A stretch of 44,747 nucleotides of DNA, taken from positions 1-44,747 of the forward strand of contig LLEU01000052.1 in NCBI GenBank assembly GCA_001567505.1, given 5' to 3'. The notes beneath the pieces are model-generated. The model worked only from the letters and a program-made list of their open reading frames with translations. It was not told the DNA's origin and searched no databases. The position numbers were made by a program, and so were the translations under genes. The number at the start of each line of letters is the position of its first letter. Position 1 is the stretch's first letter. Of the stretch, positions 28,675 to 37,700 are shown piece after piece. Source of the DNA: Acidobacteria bacterium OLB17. Its GTDB lineage: Bacteria; Acidobacteriota; Blastocatellia; Pyrinomonadales; Pyrinomonadaceae.

Positions 28675-30285
28675 ATGGCAGCAGTAATCACAGCAGAATC
28701 GACAGCACTGGAATCCGGCGGCAAGCTTCGCAGTTCGCTCCCGGCGATCATCGTCATCGCGGCATCGCTTGCGATGCTCGGCCTTCGGTTTCAGATGGGT
28801 TCGAGTTTTATCTCCGATGGTGCCTTAATGATGCTCGCGCTTGCGTGCTATATCCTTGCGGCACTCTTCGAATTGACTAATCTCTATGCCCCTTCGAACA
28901 TGGCGCGAGCGATCGGCTATTGGGGAACGGCATTGGGCGTCTTTTTCAACCTATCGAGCTGGCTCGTCCGCTGGGTCAACGGATACGAACACGAGATCGC
29001 CATTATGCGCGAGAGCGGCAATAACGCGAGTCCCTGGATCTTTCGCTATATTCCCTTTGCGAATCTCTACGACCTTAGCCTTTCGTTCGCGTTCGGGGCC
29101 GGGATCGCAACCCTTCTCTTTGCGACGCGCAAGAACCTACGGGTATTGACCGCCTTCACGCTGCCGCTCGCGGCGCTCATTCTCGTCCTCGCTCGATTTA
29201 TCGGCGGCGAATTCATCGAACTCCCGCCGGTCCTCGATTCGTACTGGCGTCCGATCCACGTTGGCGACGCAAGCTTGAGCTACGGCGTCGCGCTCGTCTG
29301 CTTTGCGGTGGCTGTGATGTACCTGCTAAAGGATGGCGTAAAGGTCGAGGCAATGGCCGTATGGTCAAGCATTTTTGCCATCTCGGTCATTGCGACCGTA
29401 AGCAAATTCTCGGTACTTTTCGAGTTCGTCTATCGAGCGGGTATCTTTGTACCGAGCGAAGTCGGCAAGAAGCCTTTCTCCGCACCGTTCAGGCTCGAAC
29501 TCCCCGGCGTCGGCCCGGCCCTCGGCATCGCGGGACTGCTTTTGCTTGGCGTCGTGATCGCATACTGCATTTATCTCTTTAAGGAGAATGCCGCTGCGCG
29601 CACGGCGGGCAAATTCCTACTGATCGCGGCATTCATAGCCCAGATCGCATCGGTCGGGTTGCTCGTTAACGGCATCCGCTCGACGCAGGCCGTCTTGCCG
29701 CAGCTTCAAAAGCAGCTTGCCGCTGACCCCGATCAGTATCTGATCGCCGGGATGGCGATCGCCGAAGCTCGGAATATGTCATCCAGCGAACTTGCACAGA
29801 TGACGTCGGCACAGTATCAGGCCCTTGCCACGCAGTACGTACAAAACACGGGCGACAAGATGTTCCTTTCGCTCAACACGAACCCGGTTGAACTTGCCGC
29901 ACTGCTGACCGGCATAGTTGGCACGTTCTTCGTACTGCTCTTCGGTTTCAGGACCGAGAAGCTTCGAGAGCGTCTCCCGAGCCTCGAAACGCTCGACGGA
30001 CTGATGTATAAGACGGGCTGCCTCGCCTTTGCCGGCCTTGCGATGCTCTTGATCACCGGAGCCATTTGGGCGAACGAATCTTGGGGAAGGCCGTGGGGCT
30101 TCGATTCCAAGGAGACCGGCGCACTCGTCGCATGGCTGACATACGCGGCGTTCCTGCACACCCGAATTTCTCGCGGTTGGAAGGGCCGAAGCTCTGCGTA
30201 TTTTGCGATCATCGGCTTCCTGCTCGTGGTCTTTACTTATCTCGGCGTGAGCTACCTGCTTAAAGGGCTTCACAGCTACGCCTAA
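28675..30285 (+). CDS. ccsA: Cytochrome c synthase subunit CcsA (ResC)
   Basis: Multi-helix membrane heme lyase of System II, 536 residues with at least ten hydrophobic segments. The periplasmic heme-handling WWD-type motif is present as WGRPWGFDSKETGALVAWL, with flanking histidines in RPIHVGDASLSYG and AAFLHTR. Relative to many CcsA proteins it has an insertion between about residues 335 and 395 (QLAADPDQYLIAGMAIAEAR...MFLSLN) before the last helices. It begins 2 nt after the restored resB stop, the usual resB-ccsA pairing. The N-terminal hydrophobic segments are longer than in the minimal protein. Confidence 0.92.
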   Translation: MAAVITAESTALESGGKLRSSLPAIIVIAASLAMLGLRFQMGSSFISDGALMMLALACYILAALFELTNLYAPSNMARAIGYWGTALGVFFNLSSWLVRWVNGYEHEIAIMRESGNNASPWIFRYIPFANLYDLSLSFAFGAGIATLLFATRKNLRVLTAFTLPLAALILVLARFIGGEFIELPPVLDSYWRPIHVGDASLSYGVALVCFAVAVMYLLKDGVKVEAMAVWSSIFAISVIATVSKFSVLFEFVYRAGIFVPSEVGKKPFSAPFRLELPGVGPALGIAGLLLLGVVIAYCIYLFKENAAARTAGKFLLIAAFIAQIASVGLLVNGIRSTQAVLPQLQKQLAADPDQYLIAGMAIAEARNMSSSELAQMTSAQYQALATQYVQNTGDKMFLSLNTNPVELAALLTGIVGTFFVLLFGFRTEKLRERLPSLETLDGLMYKTGCLAFAGLAMLLITGAIWANESWGRPWGFDSKETGALVAWLTYAAFLHTRISRGWKGRSSAYFAIIGFLLVVFTYLGVSYLLKGLHSYA

Positions 30286-30299
30286 CAGTTTCATAAAGG

Positions 30300-31358
30300 C
30301 TACTCGATGGTCACCTTTGCGACTTCGACCATCGAGTAGCGTTCGATCGAGCCGTTCTTTCTTATCACGATCAGCTGTCCGCGATCGACCGTGAACTTCA
30401 TCAGATCGGGCATTCCGATCTCTGTCTTCTCCCCATTCTTAAAGACGATCACGAGCTTTACGTTCGCAAGCGGATCGACTGGCGGCGTAGTCTCGGCCTT
30501 TGGGGGTTCCGGCCTTTTGCGTCGCCTTGATTCCCTCTTCGGCTTCACTTCTTTCGCTTTCTTTTCAGCCGAAGGCGTTTCCGGTGGTTTTGCTTCAACC
30601 GACTCGGTGACGACGACCTTTGCACGGCGTTCGCGACGGGGTCTCGGCTTCGAAGGCGTCTCTGCTTTAGCCGTTTCAGTTTTCTTGCTCGCGACCTCGG
30701 CTTCCTTCTTTTCCGACACCTCCGCTTTATCGGGCTCTGGCCGCTCAGCAACCGCTTCAGAAGGCTTCGGGACATCGGTACGCGGTGCCGCTTCAGCCTT
30801 TTTCGGCAAGATCGTACCCACCGAGTTTACCGCGACCTCGCCGCTCACGCCCTGGTCAACAACAGGTGCATCGACACCCTTTTCGCCCTTAACGACCGCA
30901 AAACTACCGCCGAATGAGACTTGATAAGTTGCAGGAAGGTCGTTCGGCGTTCGGCCCTGGACACGCAGGATAAGCCGCTCCGGCTTTCGAAGGTAGATAA
31001 GGCGGCCCGTCTCATTTGCCTGCGCGTCCGAGGCAACGACCATCTTCGTTAGCGGGATCATTCCGTCAGCCGCGAAGACATCGATATCAGCATCGAGGTT
31101 GTTCGAGACGACATTCACGAAAAGGTCGCCCTGCGTCCCCATAAAGACGAAGTAGTGCGTCGTAAGTCGATTGTCGCCGATATCGCGGGCCTTGATCGTG
31201 CCCGTGAGTTTGTTCGAATCAAGCGGCGTCGGGAAATTCAGGTCAGAGGACTGCCCAAAGGCGTACACTGCCGCTACGAACGCGGAACATACCGCCGCGA
31301 ACCACCGCAGCGCTGCGATCCTTGTTTGCCGAGATCGATCTTTCCAGTGTTGACGCAT
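30300..31358 (-). CDS. Periplasmic PPC-like protein with long Lys/Glu/Pro linker, unknown function
   Basis: 352 residues. A signal-anchor-like N-terminus (LRWFAAVCSAFVAAVYAFGQ) is followed by a beta-sandwich resembling the bacterial pre-peptidase C-terminal (PPC) domain (LTGTIKARDIGDNRLTTHYF, then YLRKPERLILRVQG). A highly charged K/E/P/R linker of about 130 residues (190-310) follows, then a short C-terminal module (NVKLVIVFKNGEKTEIGM, KNGSIERYSMVEVAKVTIE). Its ATG shares a base with the stop of the restored S41 protease frame (TGATG), implying translational coupling. Function is not known; the linker suggests that it spans the periplasm or binds a polyanion, which is inference. Confidence 0.75.
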   Translation of the reverse strand: MRQHWKDRSRQTRIAALRWFAAVCSAFVAAVYAFGQSSDLNFPTPLDSNKLTGTIKARDIGDNRLTTHYFVFMGTQGDLFVNVVSNNLDADIDVFAADGMIPLTKMVVASDAQANETGRLIYLRKPERLILRVQGRTPNDLPATYQVSFGGSFAVVKGEKGVDAPVVDQGVSGEVAVNSVGTILPKKAEAAPRTDVPKPSEAVAERPEPDKAEVSEKKEAEVASKKTETAKAETPSKPRPRRERRAKVVVTESVEAKPPETPSAEKKAKEVKPKRESRRRKRPEPPKAETTPPVDPLANVKLVIVFKNGEKTEIGMPDLMKFTVDRGQLIVIRKNGSIERYSMVEVAKVTIE

Positions 31359-32771
31359 CAGAATTTCGATTCTAGCAGTTTACCGAACATCGCTGGAGAT
31401 AAATGTTCAGGGGCGAGCTCGCCCTTGAAAATGGCGAGGCTGCCCGCAGCAGACTTTGCTCCGGACAGCCCATACCGAACAAGAACCCCGGCCTTTAGGC
31501 GCCGTGTTCACGACCTCAATAGCCTTCTTTAGCTGGATATCTTCACGGACGACCGGTTTCGGCGTCGGCGTCGGGGCCGGCGCCGCCTGATTCGGATCTT
31601 GCGGCGCCGTCTTTTCAAGAAGCGAATCGACCTCATCCGGATCCTGCGTATCGCCGCGTTTTACTTCGATACTCGGCTTTATGCCGATCGAGTTGCGGTC
31701 ATCGCCAAAGAAAGGCACACCCGAGGGTGACGCCCATTTAGCGACCGTCAAAAGCAGGCCGCCGCCCGCCGAAAGCGGAAAGAACTTCTGGTCAGAGCCA
31801 GCGCCGAACGTCCGCTCGCCGACGATCGCTCCGCGTTTGTGATCTGAAAAGGCGGCGACGATGGCTTCCGCAGCTCCTGCCGTATTTATATTGGTGACGA
31901 TCGCGGCCTTTCCTTCAAAGACGACCTTCGACGGGTCGGCAGAATAGGTCTTCGTGATCTTATTGTCCTTTCCGACCTCGGTCGCAAGTGCTCCGGTCCC
32001 GATGAAGAAATTTGCCACCTTGACGCCTTCTTCGAGGCTACCGCCGGCAACCGCCCGAAGGTCGAGAACGATCTTCGACGCACCTTGCTTCGTTAGGCTC
32101 TTGATGGCCTCGAGCACTTTCTCTGACTGGCCTTTGTCAAGCGAGTAGAGCTTTACGACGCCGGTTTTCCCGGCCTCCATTTTCGTCTCCGGAGCCGGAG
32201 CCGCTGCATCGCCGCGCGTCACTTTGATCGTCTGCGGCTTTTCGCCGGAGCGAAGAACACGCAGGGCTACCGTCGTTCCCGGTTCTCCTTCGACGAGGTG
32301 GATCGCGTCATAAAGCTGGACATCGCGGGTCGCTTTAGTGTCTATGTATTCGATGACGTCGCCGTTCCTGACGCCGGCCTTGTCCGCCGGGCCGCCTTTT
32401 GTGACCGAAAGCACGTAGAGGTAGCCGGAAACAGATGCGAATTCGGCCCCGATGCCGGTCTTATCGGCCTTGCCGGCCGTGTATTCTTTCGCCTGTTCGG
32501 GCGTGAGGTAGCTCGAATACGGATCGAGGCCGCTCGTCAGGCCGCGAAGGGCGCCGACACGAACCTTCTCCATATCGGGAATATCGACGTAGTCGTTCTG
32601 AATGTGGTCGAGAACGGATTCGACGATCTTCAGCTGTGCATTCGGGTCGTTGACGGTCTGCTGGGCGTTTGCCGTCAAAAGGCTGCCGACGGCCGGAAGT
32701 CCGCCGATCACTGCGTAGCACGCGATCACGCCCGAGACGATCAGAACCCAAAGTTTTCCGCGAAATGACAT
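31358..32771 (-). CDS. CtpA-like S41 family protease with PDZ domain, frameshifted at the 3' end
   Basis: Periplasmic C-terminal processing protease. Signal or anchor (LWVLIVSGVIACYAVIGGLP), N-terminal helices (VLDHIQNDYVDIPDMEKVR), PDZ (GGPADKAGVRNGDVIEYIDT), and S41 core. The nucleophile region is unusual: TNINTAGAAEAIVAAFSDHK has Ala where the family usually has the Ser of the SA/GSSAEI motif, while the Lys-region GERTFGAGSDQ has Ala in place of Lys (usually GxGxxGKG). As printed it ends at 31407 in a Cys/Arg-rich tail. A +1 shift near 31490-31500 gives AGVLVRYGLSGAKSAAGSLA, then ELAPEHLSPAMFGKLLESKF, and a TGA overlapping the next ATG. It may be a catalytically dead S41 homologue. Confidence 0.82.
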
Positions 32772-32827
32772 ATAATTACCTCAAATATGCAGCCTCTAGC
32801 GACTTGCGTTCAATTATCCTTTATAAA

Positions 32828-33327
32828 GTGAGCGACTTGCAACAGAAACAAATTACTAATACGCCTGAAATTGCAGAGCAGTTTCGGCTTCCGCCCGAGG
32901 TCGAATTCTCGCTCTCGACCCGGGAACTCGCCGCGTCGGCGTCGCCGTATGCGATCCATTGCGGGTTACGGCCCGACCGGTCGAAACTATCGAACGCCGC
33001 AGTTGGAAGGCCCTGCTCGCGAAGGTCGCATCACTCGTTCGCGATTTTGATGCGGTTGCGGTCGTCGTGGGTTTGCCGCTCGCTTCCGATGGCGGCGAAT
33101 CCCAGATGTCGATCGAAGCCCGCTCGATGGCCCGAAAATTCACGCTGTCGCTTTCCGTGCCCGTCTTCCTGCAGGATGAGCGTGTAACTTCCTACGAGGC
33201 GAAACGACGGCTTTGGGAGCAAGGTGCGAGCCTCGCCGAGACCCGCGAACGGGTCGATAGCGAGGCCGCTGCCGTCATTCTCGAAGACTTCCTTTCGGTG
33301 CTCGATTCCCAGCCGGCGACAGAATAA
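32828..33327 (+). CDS. ruvX: RuvX/YqgF family pre-16S rRNA nuclease, frameshifted near the 5' end
   Basis: RNase H-fold nuclease that matures the 16S rRNA 5' end. From 32959 on the product is clear (LRVTARPVETIERRSW, VVVGLPLASDGGES, FLQDERVTSYEAKRRL, VDSEAAAVILEDFL). The essential N-terminal strand with the first catalytic Asp is in the same frame further up (ILALDPGTRRVGVAVCDP) but has no start codon. Adding one G at 32898-32900 joins it to an upstream frame as FRLPPEGRILALDPGTRR, beginning at a GTG at 32828 (VSDLQQKQITNTPE). This gives about 166 residues with a plausible leader. The gene overlaps the convergent acylase gene by 53 bp. Confidence 0.85.
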
Positions 33328-35629
33328 GCGTCGTCGGCAGCTTTTCAACCTTTTCGCGGCCAAACACAAGCGGCGGCGGCGTATTCGTCCGCCAAAGGTC
33401 GAACTGGTCCTTGAAATGCACGTCTCCAGCCCGGCCGCTCTCTCCGAGCGGGATGACGAGCCGTGTGTCGTCCCAATCTCCCGGGCTTGTGATGAAACGC
33501 ATCGAAACGGACGAGCCCACATTCGGCGACTGATTGCTTCCGGCGAGCGGATCGGTCCGCGTGATGAATCTCCGCCCGATGGCCGGCGCCATAACAAGCG
33601 GATGTGGGAAGACCGCCGTAAAGACCTTGCCCCAGACCCAGCCTTTCGGGTCGGCTCCGTGGACACGGGCCAAACTTTCCCTTGCCTGTTTGTCGCAGCC
33701 GCGTAGAACATCGTCGTAAGTTTTAGCATCTCGCGGAAGCCAACGCACGAGATTCTCGCGAAGTGCCCGTTCGGCGATACGAACGCGAATGGCGCCGTAA
33801 GTTGCGGGTGGATTCGCCCGCGTGATCTCGGTCGCGAGACATTTTTCGATCTCCTCGGCGAGTATCGCCCCACGGCTATCCGGCAGCATCATTCCGTCCC
33901 ATTCCTTCAGTACGCCAAGTGTCTCGGCCGACGCCGCCTTTCGCCGCACGACCTCTTTCGCGAGCAGATCGAGGGGAATGTTGAACGGGTCAAGCTGCGC
34001 CGCCGCGACATCCGCCTTTGAGAGCTTGCGTTTGACGTTCAGCCTGTCAAAGATCCGCCGAGCACGCCACGGCGAAGATGCATCAAGCGAGAACTGCGGA
34101 TATTTGTAGCTCGTGCCCACGGTACGCTGATTTGCGGTCACGATCAGGCCCGACGGCGGATCGTAAAGGTGCGGCAATTCGTCAAACGGAATGTAGCCTG
34201 TCCAGTCGCCGTCTTTGGCCTTCGCCTCATAGGGCAACGCGCCGAAACCCTTGCGTCTGATCGGTATGCGGCCGGCCGCCCACCAGCCGATGTGGCCTTT
34301 CGTGTCCGCATAGACGAAATTCTGAGCCGGGCCGCCGTACGTCTTTACGGCGTTCGTGAAGGATGCCCAGTCCTTTGCCCGGTTTAGGCGATAGAACGCC
34401 TCGAATTCGTTATTCGCAGGATCGAACGCCGTCCAGCGGAGCGCGTATGTGCCCGTCTTGTCATCGAGGATGACCGGGCCTTCGTCGCTTGCCGTCACGT
34501 CGAACTCGACCGTCTTTGTCGCGGGGCTTACGAGCGAAGTGCGAACCGCGATACTCTCCTTGCGAACGGCGAGATCCTTCCAGCCGGTCGGCGACAAATA
34601 CTTGCCCTTGCCGTCGAGTTCGAGCCGGTAGATGTCCTGAACGTCCGGCCCGACATTCGTCGCACCCCACGCGATCGTGTCATTGTGGCCAAGGACGATG
34701 CCCGGAATTCCGGGGATCGAAACCCCTGCGGAATGAACTTCCGGGGAGCGAATCTCGGCGATATACCAAATGCCCGGAGCCGACGCCGAGAGATGCGGAT
34801 CGTTCGCGAGGATCGGCCGCCCGTCAACCGTCCGCTTACCCGAGATCACCCAATTATTGCTCGCCGCAAGCCCTTCCGCGTAAACACCCAGCGTCTCAAG
34901 CGACGCGCGCCTTGTCGCCGCATCTCTATCAGCAGCCGCAAGGAGCGAAGCCGACGGAACGGAGGCCTGAGCCGAACCGCGCCGCTTCTGCCGCTTCGCC
35001 TTTGCGAACAGAATGACGTCGTACGGAGTTTCGGCGTTGTAGAGGTCGGCGAGCTTCTCCTTCGGCAGCACCTGAACCTGCGCACGCAGAAGGTCGTTCC
35101 GCCAAGTCGTACTCAAGGCGTCCGCGAGGATCTTGCCGATCGCGAGAGAATCGGTCGGCCGCCAATGCTCCGGCTTGTATTGAAGAATGGCGAATTCGAT
35201 CGGCATCGTCTCTTCGGTGAGGCCGTCAATGTAAGCATTCACGCCTCGCGCATAGCTTTCGAGCGCGGCCTTTAGTTCCGGCGAGAGCATCGCGAACGAA
35301 TCATCGACGACCTTCGCAAAACCAAATCGCCTCCAGCGTTTGTCTTGTTCGAGCGTGCGTTCGCCGAACAGCTCGGCCGTCTCGCCTCGGACGACACGAC
35401 GCATCATATCCATCTGCCAAAGCCTGTCAGTCGCCGTGACATAGCCCTGGGCAAAATAAAGATCGGCATCGTTCTTTGCCTCAATGTACGGTATCCCGCG
35501 GGCATCGCGGCGTACCGTTACGCTGTCCGCAAGGCCCGTCGCAGGGACGGCCTGTGGCGTTTGCGCCGTAAGCGAAATGAGCGAGAGCAAAAGGAACGCG
35601 ATCGAAGAGGAGATGCAGTGTTTTAGCAT
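33275..35629 (-). CDS. Penicillin acylase family N-terminal-nucleophile hydrolase
   Basis: Secreted or periplasmic hydrolase of the penicillin amidase/acyl-homoserine-lactone acylase family, 784 residues. Signal peptide MLKHCISSSIAFLLLSLISL, alpha chain beginning TVRRDARGIPYIEAKNDADL and FAQGYVTATDRLWQMDMMRR, then the autoprocessing site with nucleophile Ser in AASNNWVISGKRTVDGRPIL, followed by NDPHLSASAPGIWY and GHNDTIAWGATNVGPDVQDI of the beta chain. The order (signal, alpha, spacer, beta) and length are those of the family. Substrate could be beta-lactams, acyl-homoserine lactones or N-acyl amino acids; the sequence alone does not decide. The 3' end overlaps ruvX tail to tail. Confidence 0.94.
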   Translation of the reverse strand: MLKHCISSSIAFLLLSLISLTAQTPQAVPATGLADSVTVRRDARGIPYIEAKNDADLYFAQGYVTATDRLWQMDMMRRVVRGETAELFGERTLEQDKRWRRFGFAKVVDDSFAMLSPELKAALESYARGVNAYIDGLTEETMPIEFAILQYKPEHWRPTDSLAIGKILADALSTTWRNDLLRAQVQVLPKEKLADLYNAETPYDVILFAKAKRQKRRGSAQASVPSASLLAAADRDAATRRASLETLGVYAEGLAASNNWVISGKRTVDGRPILANDPHLSASAPGIWYIAEIRSPEVHSAGVSIPGIPGIVLGHNDTIAWGATNVGPDVQDIYRLELDGKGKYLSPTGWKDLAVRKESIAVRTSLVSPATKTVEFDVTASDEGPVILDDKTGTYALRWTAFDPANNEFEAFYRLNRAKDWASFTNAVKTYGGPAQNFVYADTKGHIGWWAAGRIPIRRKGFGALPYEAKAKDGDWTGYIPFDELPHLYDPPSGLIVTANQRTVGTSYKYPQFSLDASSPWRARRIFDRLNVKRKLSKADVAAAQLDPFNIPLDLLAKEVVRRKAASAETLGVLKEWDGMMLPDSRGAILAEEIEKCLATEITRANPPATYGAIRVRIAERALRENLVRWLPRDAKTYDDVLRGCDKQARESLARVHGADPKGWVWGKVFTAVFPHPLVMAPAIGRRFITRTDPLAGSNQSPNVGSSVSMRFITSPGDWDDTRLVIPLGESGRAGDVHFKDQFDLWRTNTPPPLVFGREKVEKLPTTLILSPAGNRAPKGSLRE

Positions 35630-35953
35630 ATTCTATGACTTTTTCCGGCTAGAGGCCGGCCAGGTTCGTCCCGGGCGTGTCCCACAGCTTGCCCGGGGCA
35701 TTTAAGTTCCGCGATATCAGTATCTTACGGCAATATTGTCGTCAAAAACGAAGAATTTTTCAACAAAATCACCTTGGGATAAAGCCGTTCGCAGCAGATG
35801 CACTTTCGCCGTGATACGCGTATATCATAACGGACAACATTCGTAAGCAGGCTCCCCGGCCGTACGGCGTTCGGATCCGATAGGCCTTCACAGCGAAGAA
35901 TTTGCATTTTCACCGGCTGCCCATTAAGATTTAGCCAAGTTAGCATCCGAAAT
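35630..35953. other. Intergenic region between the acylase gene and tRNA-Arg
   Basis: 324 bp with no convincing gene. A 73-residue minus-strand frame (35725-35946) lacks a ribosome binding site and family features. GCCCGGGC-type inverted repeats occur near 35680-35700. Promoters for the acylase gene (minus) and the tRNA (plus) must lie here, but I see no clear boxes. Confidence 0.6.
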
Positions 35954-36030
35954 GCACCCTTAGCTCAGTTGAATAGAGCGTCTGACTTCGGATCAGAAGG
36001 TCGCAGGTTTGAGTCCTGCAGGGTGTACCA
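35954..36030 (+). tRNA. tRNA-Arg (anticodon TCG)
   Basis: A full cloverleaf can be drawn: acceptor GCACCCT pairing with AGGGTGT (one G-T pair at the end), D-arm TAGCTCAGTTGAATAGAGC, anticodon stem TCTGA/TCAGA with loop CTTCGGA (anticodon TCG, reading CGA), T-arm GCAGG TTTGAGT CCTGC, and encoded ACCA. It marks the start of an accessory stretch on its 3' side. I found no second copy of its 3' end within the window. Confidence 0.95.
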
Positions 36031-36039
36031 TTCTATTCG

Positions 36040-36602
36040 ACATTTCTGTCACCTTTTTCCGCAGATAGCTCCGGCAGGCAGCGTCTAGCTCAACGTGCAG
36101 CGTGGAATCAAGACGGTCACAACATCCCGGCGGCGGCTTGCCGCCGACCTCGCTCCGTAGGAGCGGAATCTTTGTAGCACCGGATGCCGAACCAAATCAC
36201 CGGAGCGTGTGTAAACACGCGACACCTTAGCTCCGGCAGGAGCGACAGTTCCAGCGGCTTGCCGTTCCCGCAGTGCGGTCAGGCTTGCCTGACCGGAGCA
36301 TCGGCCCCACGGATCCTTGGAGCAGGCTCGGCCTGCGACATTCCCGGGCCCTGATGTTTGTTCCATTCCGCGTGTGGTGGAACAAGTGGAACAGGGTGGA
36401 ACAAAAATCGCGGAAATTGCTTTCCAAGCCGTTCTTCACTAGCAAACACGGCGATTCAAAACGGGCAGCTCAATGCGAGTTTTCAAAGACCAAGGCTTTG
36501 TAATGATACCCGGCCTCGGCCTCCGCTTGAAGCACAAAACGCACGATCCGCACAAAACGACACAGTCCGCACAGAACGCACAGAACACACTCGAACGATC
36601 GC
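36040..36602. repeat. REP-like palindrome cluster and short-repeat stretch after the tRNA
   Basis: No gene here; small frames across it are by-products of inverted repeats. It contains GGCGGCTTGCCGCC, GCTCCGTAGGAGCG, GGTCAGGCTTGCCTGACC (36277-36294) and GCAGGCTCGGCCTGC (36322-36336). The block 36253-36344 recurs, about 90% identical, at 38572-38668. Further right are repeated GTGGAACA units (36371-36404) with an inverted TTGTTCCA at 36358, and a run of CGCACARAA-type units (36538-36596). Confidence 0.8.
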
Positions 36603-36767
36603 GAGGCCGAGCTTGATATGTACATCTTTGAGAGTCTGTCGGACGTGAGATCGCAGACGGAGCGTTGGATGGAGATCTACAACCACCAACGCCCGCACGA
36701 TTCGCTGGGAGGCATGCCTCCCAGCGAATACCTCACACAACACAACACCCGAAATGTGTACTCTTGA
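36603..36767 (+). mobile_element. IS3-family transposase remnant (C-terminal about 54 codons of OrfB)
   Basis: The frame reads [20 protein letters not shown], then [20 protein letters not shown] and SEYLTQHN to a TGA at 36765-36767. NxxRPHxxLGxxPPxEY is the signature end of IS3-family (DDE, rve) transposases. No upstream catalytic part is present, so this is a truncated relic. It borders the low-GC block holding the toxin and immunity remnants. Confidence 0.85.
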
Positions 36768-36824
36768 CTGGTACTAATAGTGGGATGTTTACAAAACAAG
36801 TTTAGATAAGCAGTCGGCAAAAGG

Positions 36825-36853
36825 AAAAGGCGTGATGTTCAATCACGCCTTTT
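36825..36853. terminator. Intrinsic terminator below the immunity-like gene
   Basis: AAAAGGCGTGAT / ATCACGCCTTTT stem of 12 bp with a 5-nt loop, 7 bp after the minus-strand stop at 36860. It is symmetrical and T-rich on both strands. Confidence 0.88.
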
Positions 36854-36859
36854 CTGTTT

Positions 36860-37293
36860 TCAATATCCGACATTTTCAATGCTGGTAGTTTGTTTAAAGC
36901 CCTTCCCAGATATTGTTTGCTCAATCCAGCCCTTGCCGTGTTGCCATTTGAAAGAAACGGTAAGGTCTGCTTTATCGGGAAGTCCAGATATTTTCCAATC
37001 GGTTATACATTGCTTTACCTTTTCTTCGCCAACAATATCATCTCTTATTTTCTTTACCTCGATGCTTCGCCCTTTTCATTTACCTTGAAAGCATACATCA
37101 AGTAGAAATGTGAATTTGCTTGTTTCCAAAACGCAGGAACTTCAAGGTTACAATAGGACACCGTAGTTTGTATTTCTTTTTTATCTTGCATCACCGAATC
37201 TTTCTTAGATTGAGAATATGCAAAAAGACAAACCGCAAGGGAAAAAATACATAGAATCATAGAACTAAATAAATTTCTTTTGTTATGAAACAT
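36860..37293 (-). CDS. Secreted immunity-like protein downstream of the toxin tip (one-base frameshift)
   Basis: From the ATG at 37293, preceded by AAGGAGAAGGA, the product begins MFHNKRNLFSSMILCIFSLA, a signal peptide, followed by QTTVSYCNLEVPAFWKQANS. As printed it stops at 37054 after KVNEKGEASR. Adding one base at the AAAAGGG run (37070-37076 region) continues KGRSIEVKKIRDDIVGEEKV, TDWKISGLPDKADLTVSFKW and GWIEQTISGKGFKQTTSIEN to a TGA at 36860-36862, giving 144 residues. It lies 10 nt after the toxin-tip stop, the usual place of an immunity gene in polymorphic toxin loci. It is AT-rich unlike the surrounding chromosome. I do not recognise the family. Confidence 0.6.
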
Positions 37294-37303
37294 TTCCTTC
37301 TCC

Positions 37304-37557
37304 TTATTGCTTAGGTTTGATATTTTTCGGAGTATTTGCTTTTTGTTCTCCGCTTCGATAATTTGTTTGAGTTCTTTTTTCAATCGCATCAAAAAAAGCA
37401 TCTGGAACTTTATCGTGTCCGTATGGCTTACCTTGTCTATAAAGCACTCCGTGTCCATACAATTCATGCCCTGCTGTAACAACGGCGGTTTCCTCCGTAA
37501 CATTAGCTGCTTCACCAGTTTGGTCAGTTACCACGATTCGAAAATTGTAACCCTCCC
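37304..37557 (-). pseudogene. Rhs-type polymorphic toxin tip with HExxH-like motif (5' part lost)
   Basis: Open frame on the minus strand reading GEGYNFRIVVTDQTGEAANV, TEETAVVTAGHELYGHGVLY, RQGKPYGHDKVPDAFFDAIE to a TAA at 37304. GHELYGHG is an HExxxH-like metal-site candidate of the kind seen at the C-terminal tips of Rhs/polymorphic toxins. No start codon precedes it before the junction with IS3-like DNA at about 37560, so it has been severed from its carrier. A Rhs core fragment in the same orientation lies just beyond the IS fragment. Base composition is low-GC, like the immunity-like gene below. Confidence 0.6.
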
Positions 37558-37559
37558 CT

Positions 37560-37700
37560 AGAATGGTACCACTGATAAGTGGAGTTTTCGGCCTTTGAGA
37601 TAAGATACGAAAGGAGGCTGGGAATGAAGCGATCGAAGTTTAGTGAGAGGCAGGTATTGGGGATATTGAAGGCGGTAGAGACGGGGCGGGCGGCGGCGGC
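37560..37700 (+). mobile_element. IS3-family left-end fragment with OrfA start
   Basis: TGGTACCACTGATAAGTGGA at about 37564 looks like an IS3-type terminal inverted repeat. AAGGAGGCTGGGA precedes an ATG at 37624, giving MKRSKFSERQVLGILKAVET, the HTH N-terminus of IS3 OrfA. It is cut after about 25 codons where the sequence becomes Rhs DNA read in the opposite sense (about 37693-37700). It separates the Rhs core fragment from the toxin tip. Confidence 0.75.

Noticed and set aside
35725..35946. 73-residue minus-strand frame with a CICC motif between the acylase gene and the tRNA
   Set aside because: No ribosome binding site, no recognised family, composition like non-coding DNA, and it ends against the tRNA promoter side.
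35954..36030. tRNA-Arg as an attachment site of an integrated element
   Set aside because: No second copy of the tRNA 3' end and no integrase gene were seen in the window, so an att site is not claimed.
36085..36366. 93-residue frame across the palindrome cluster
   Set aside because: Encoded entirely by REP-like inverted repeats; the same peptide fragments recur in the frame at 38532-38786, as expected from repeated DNA rather than a gene.
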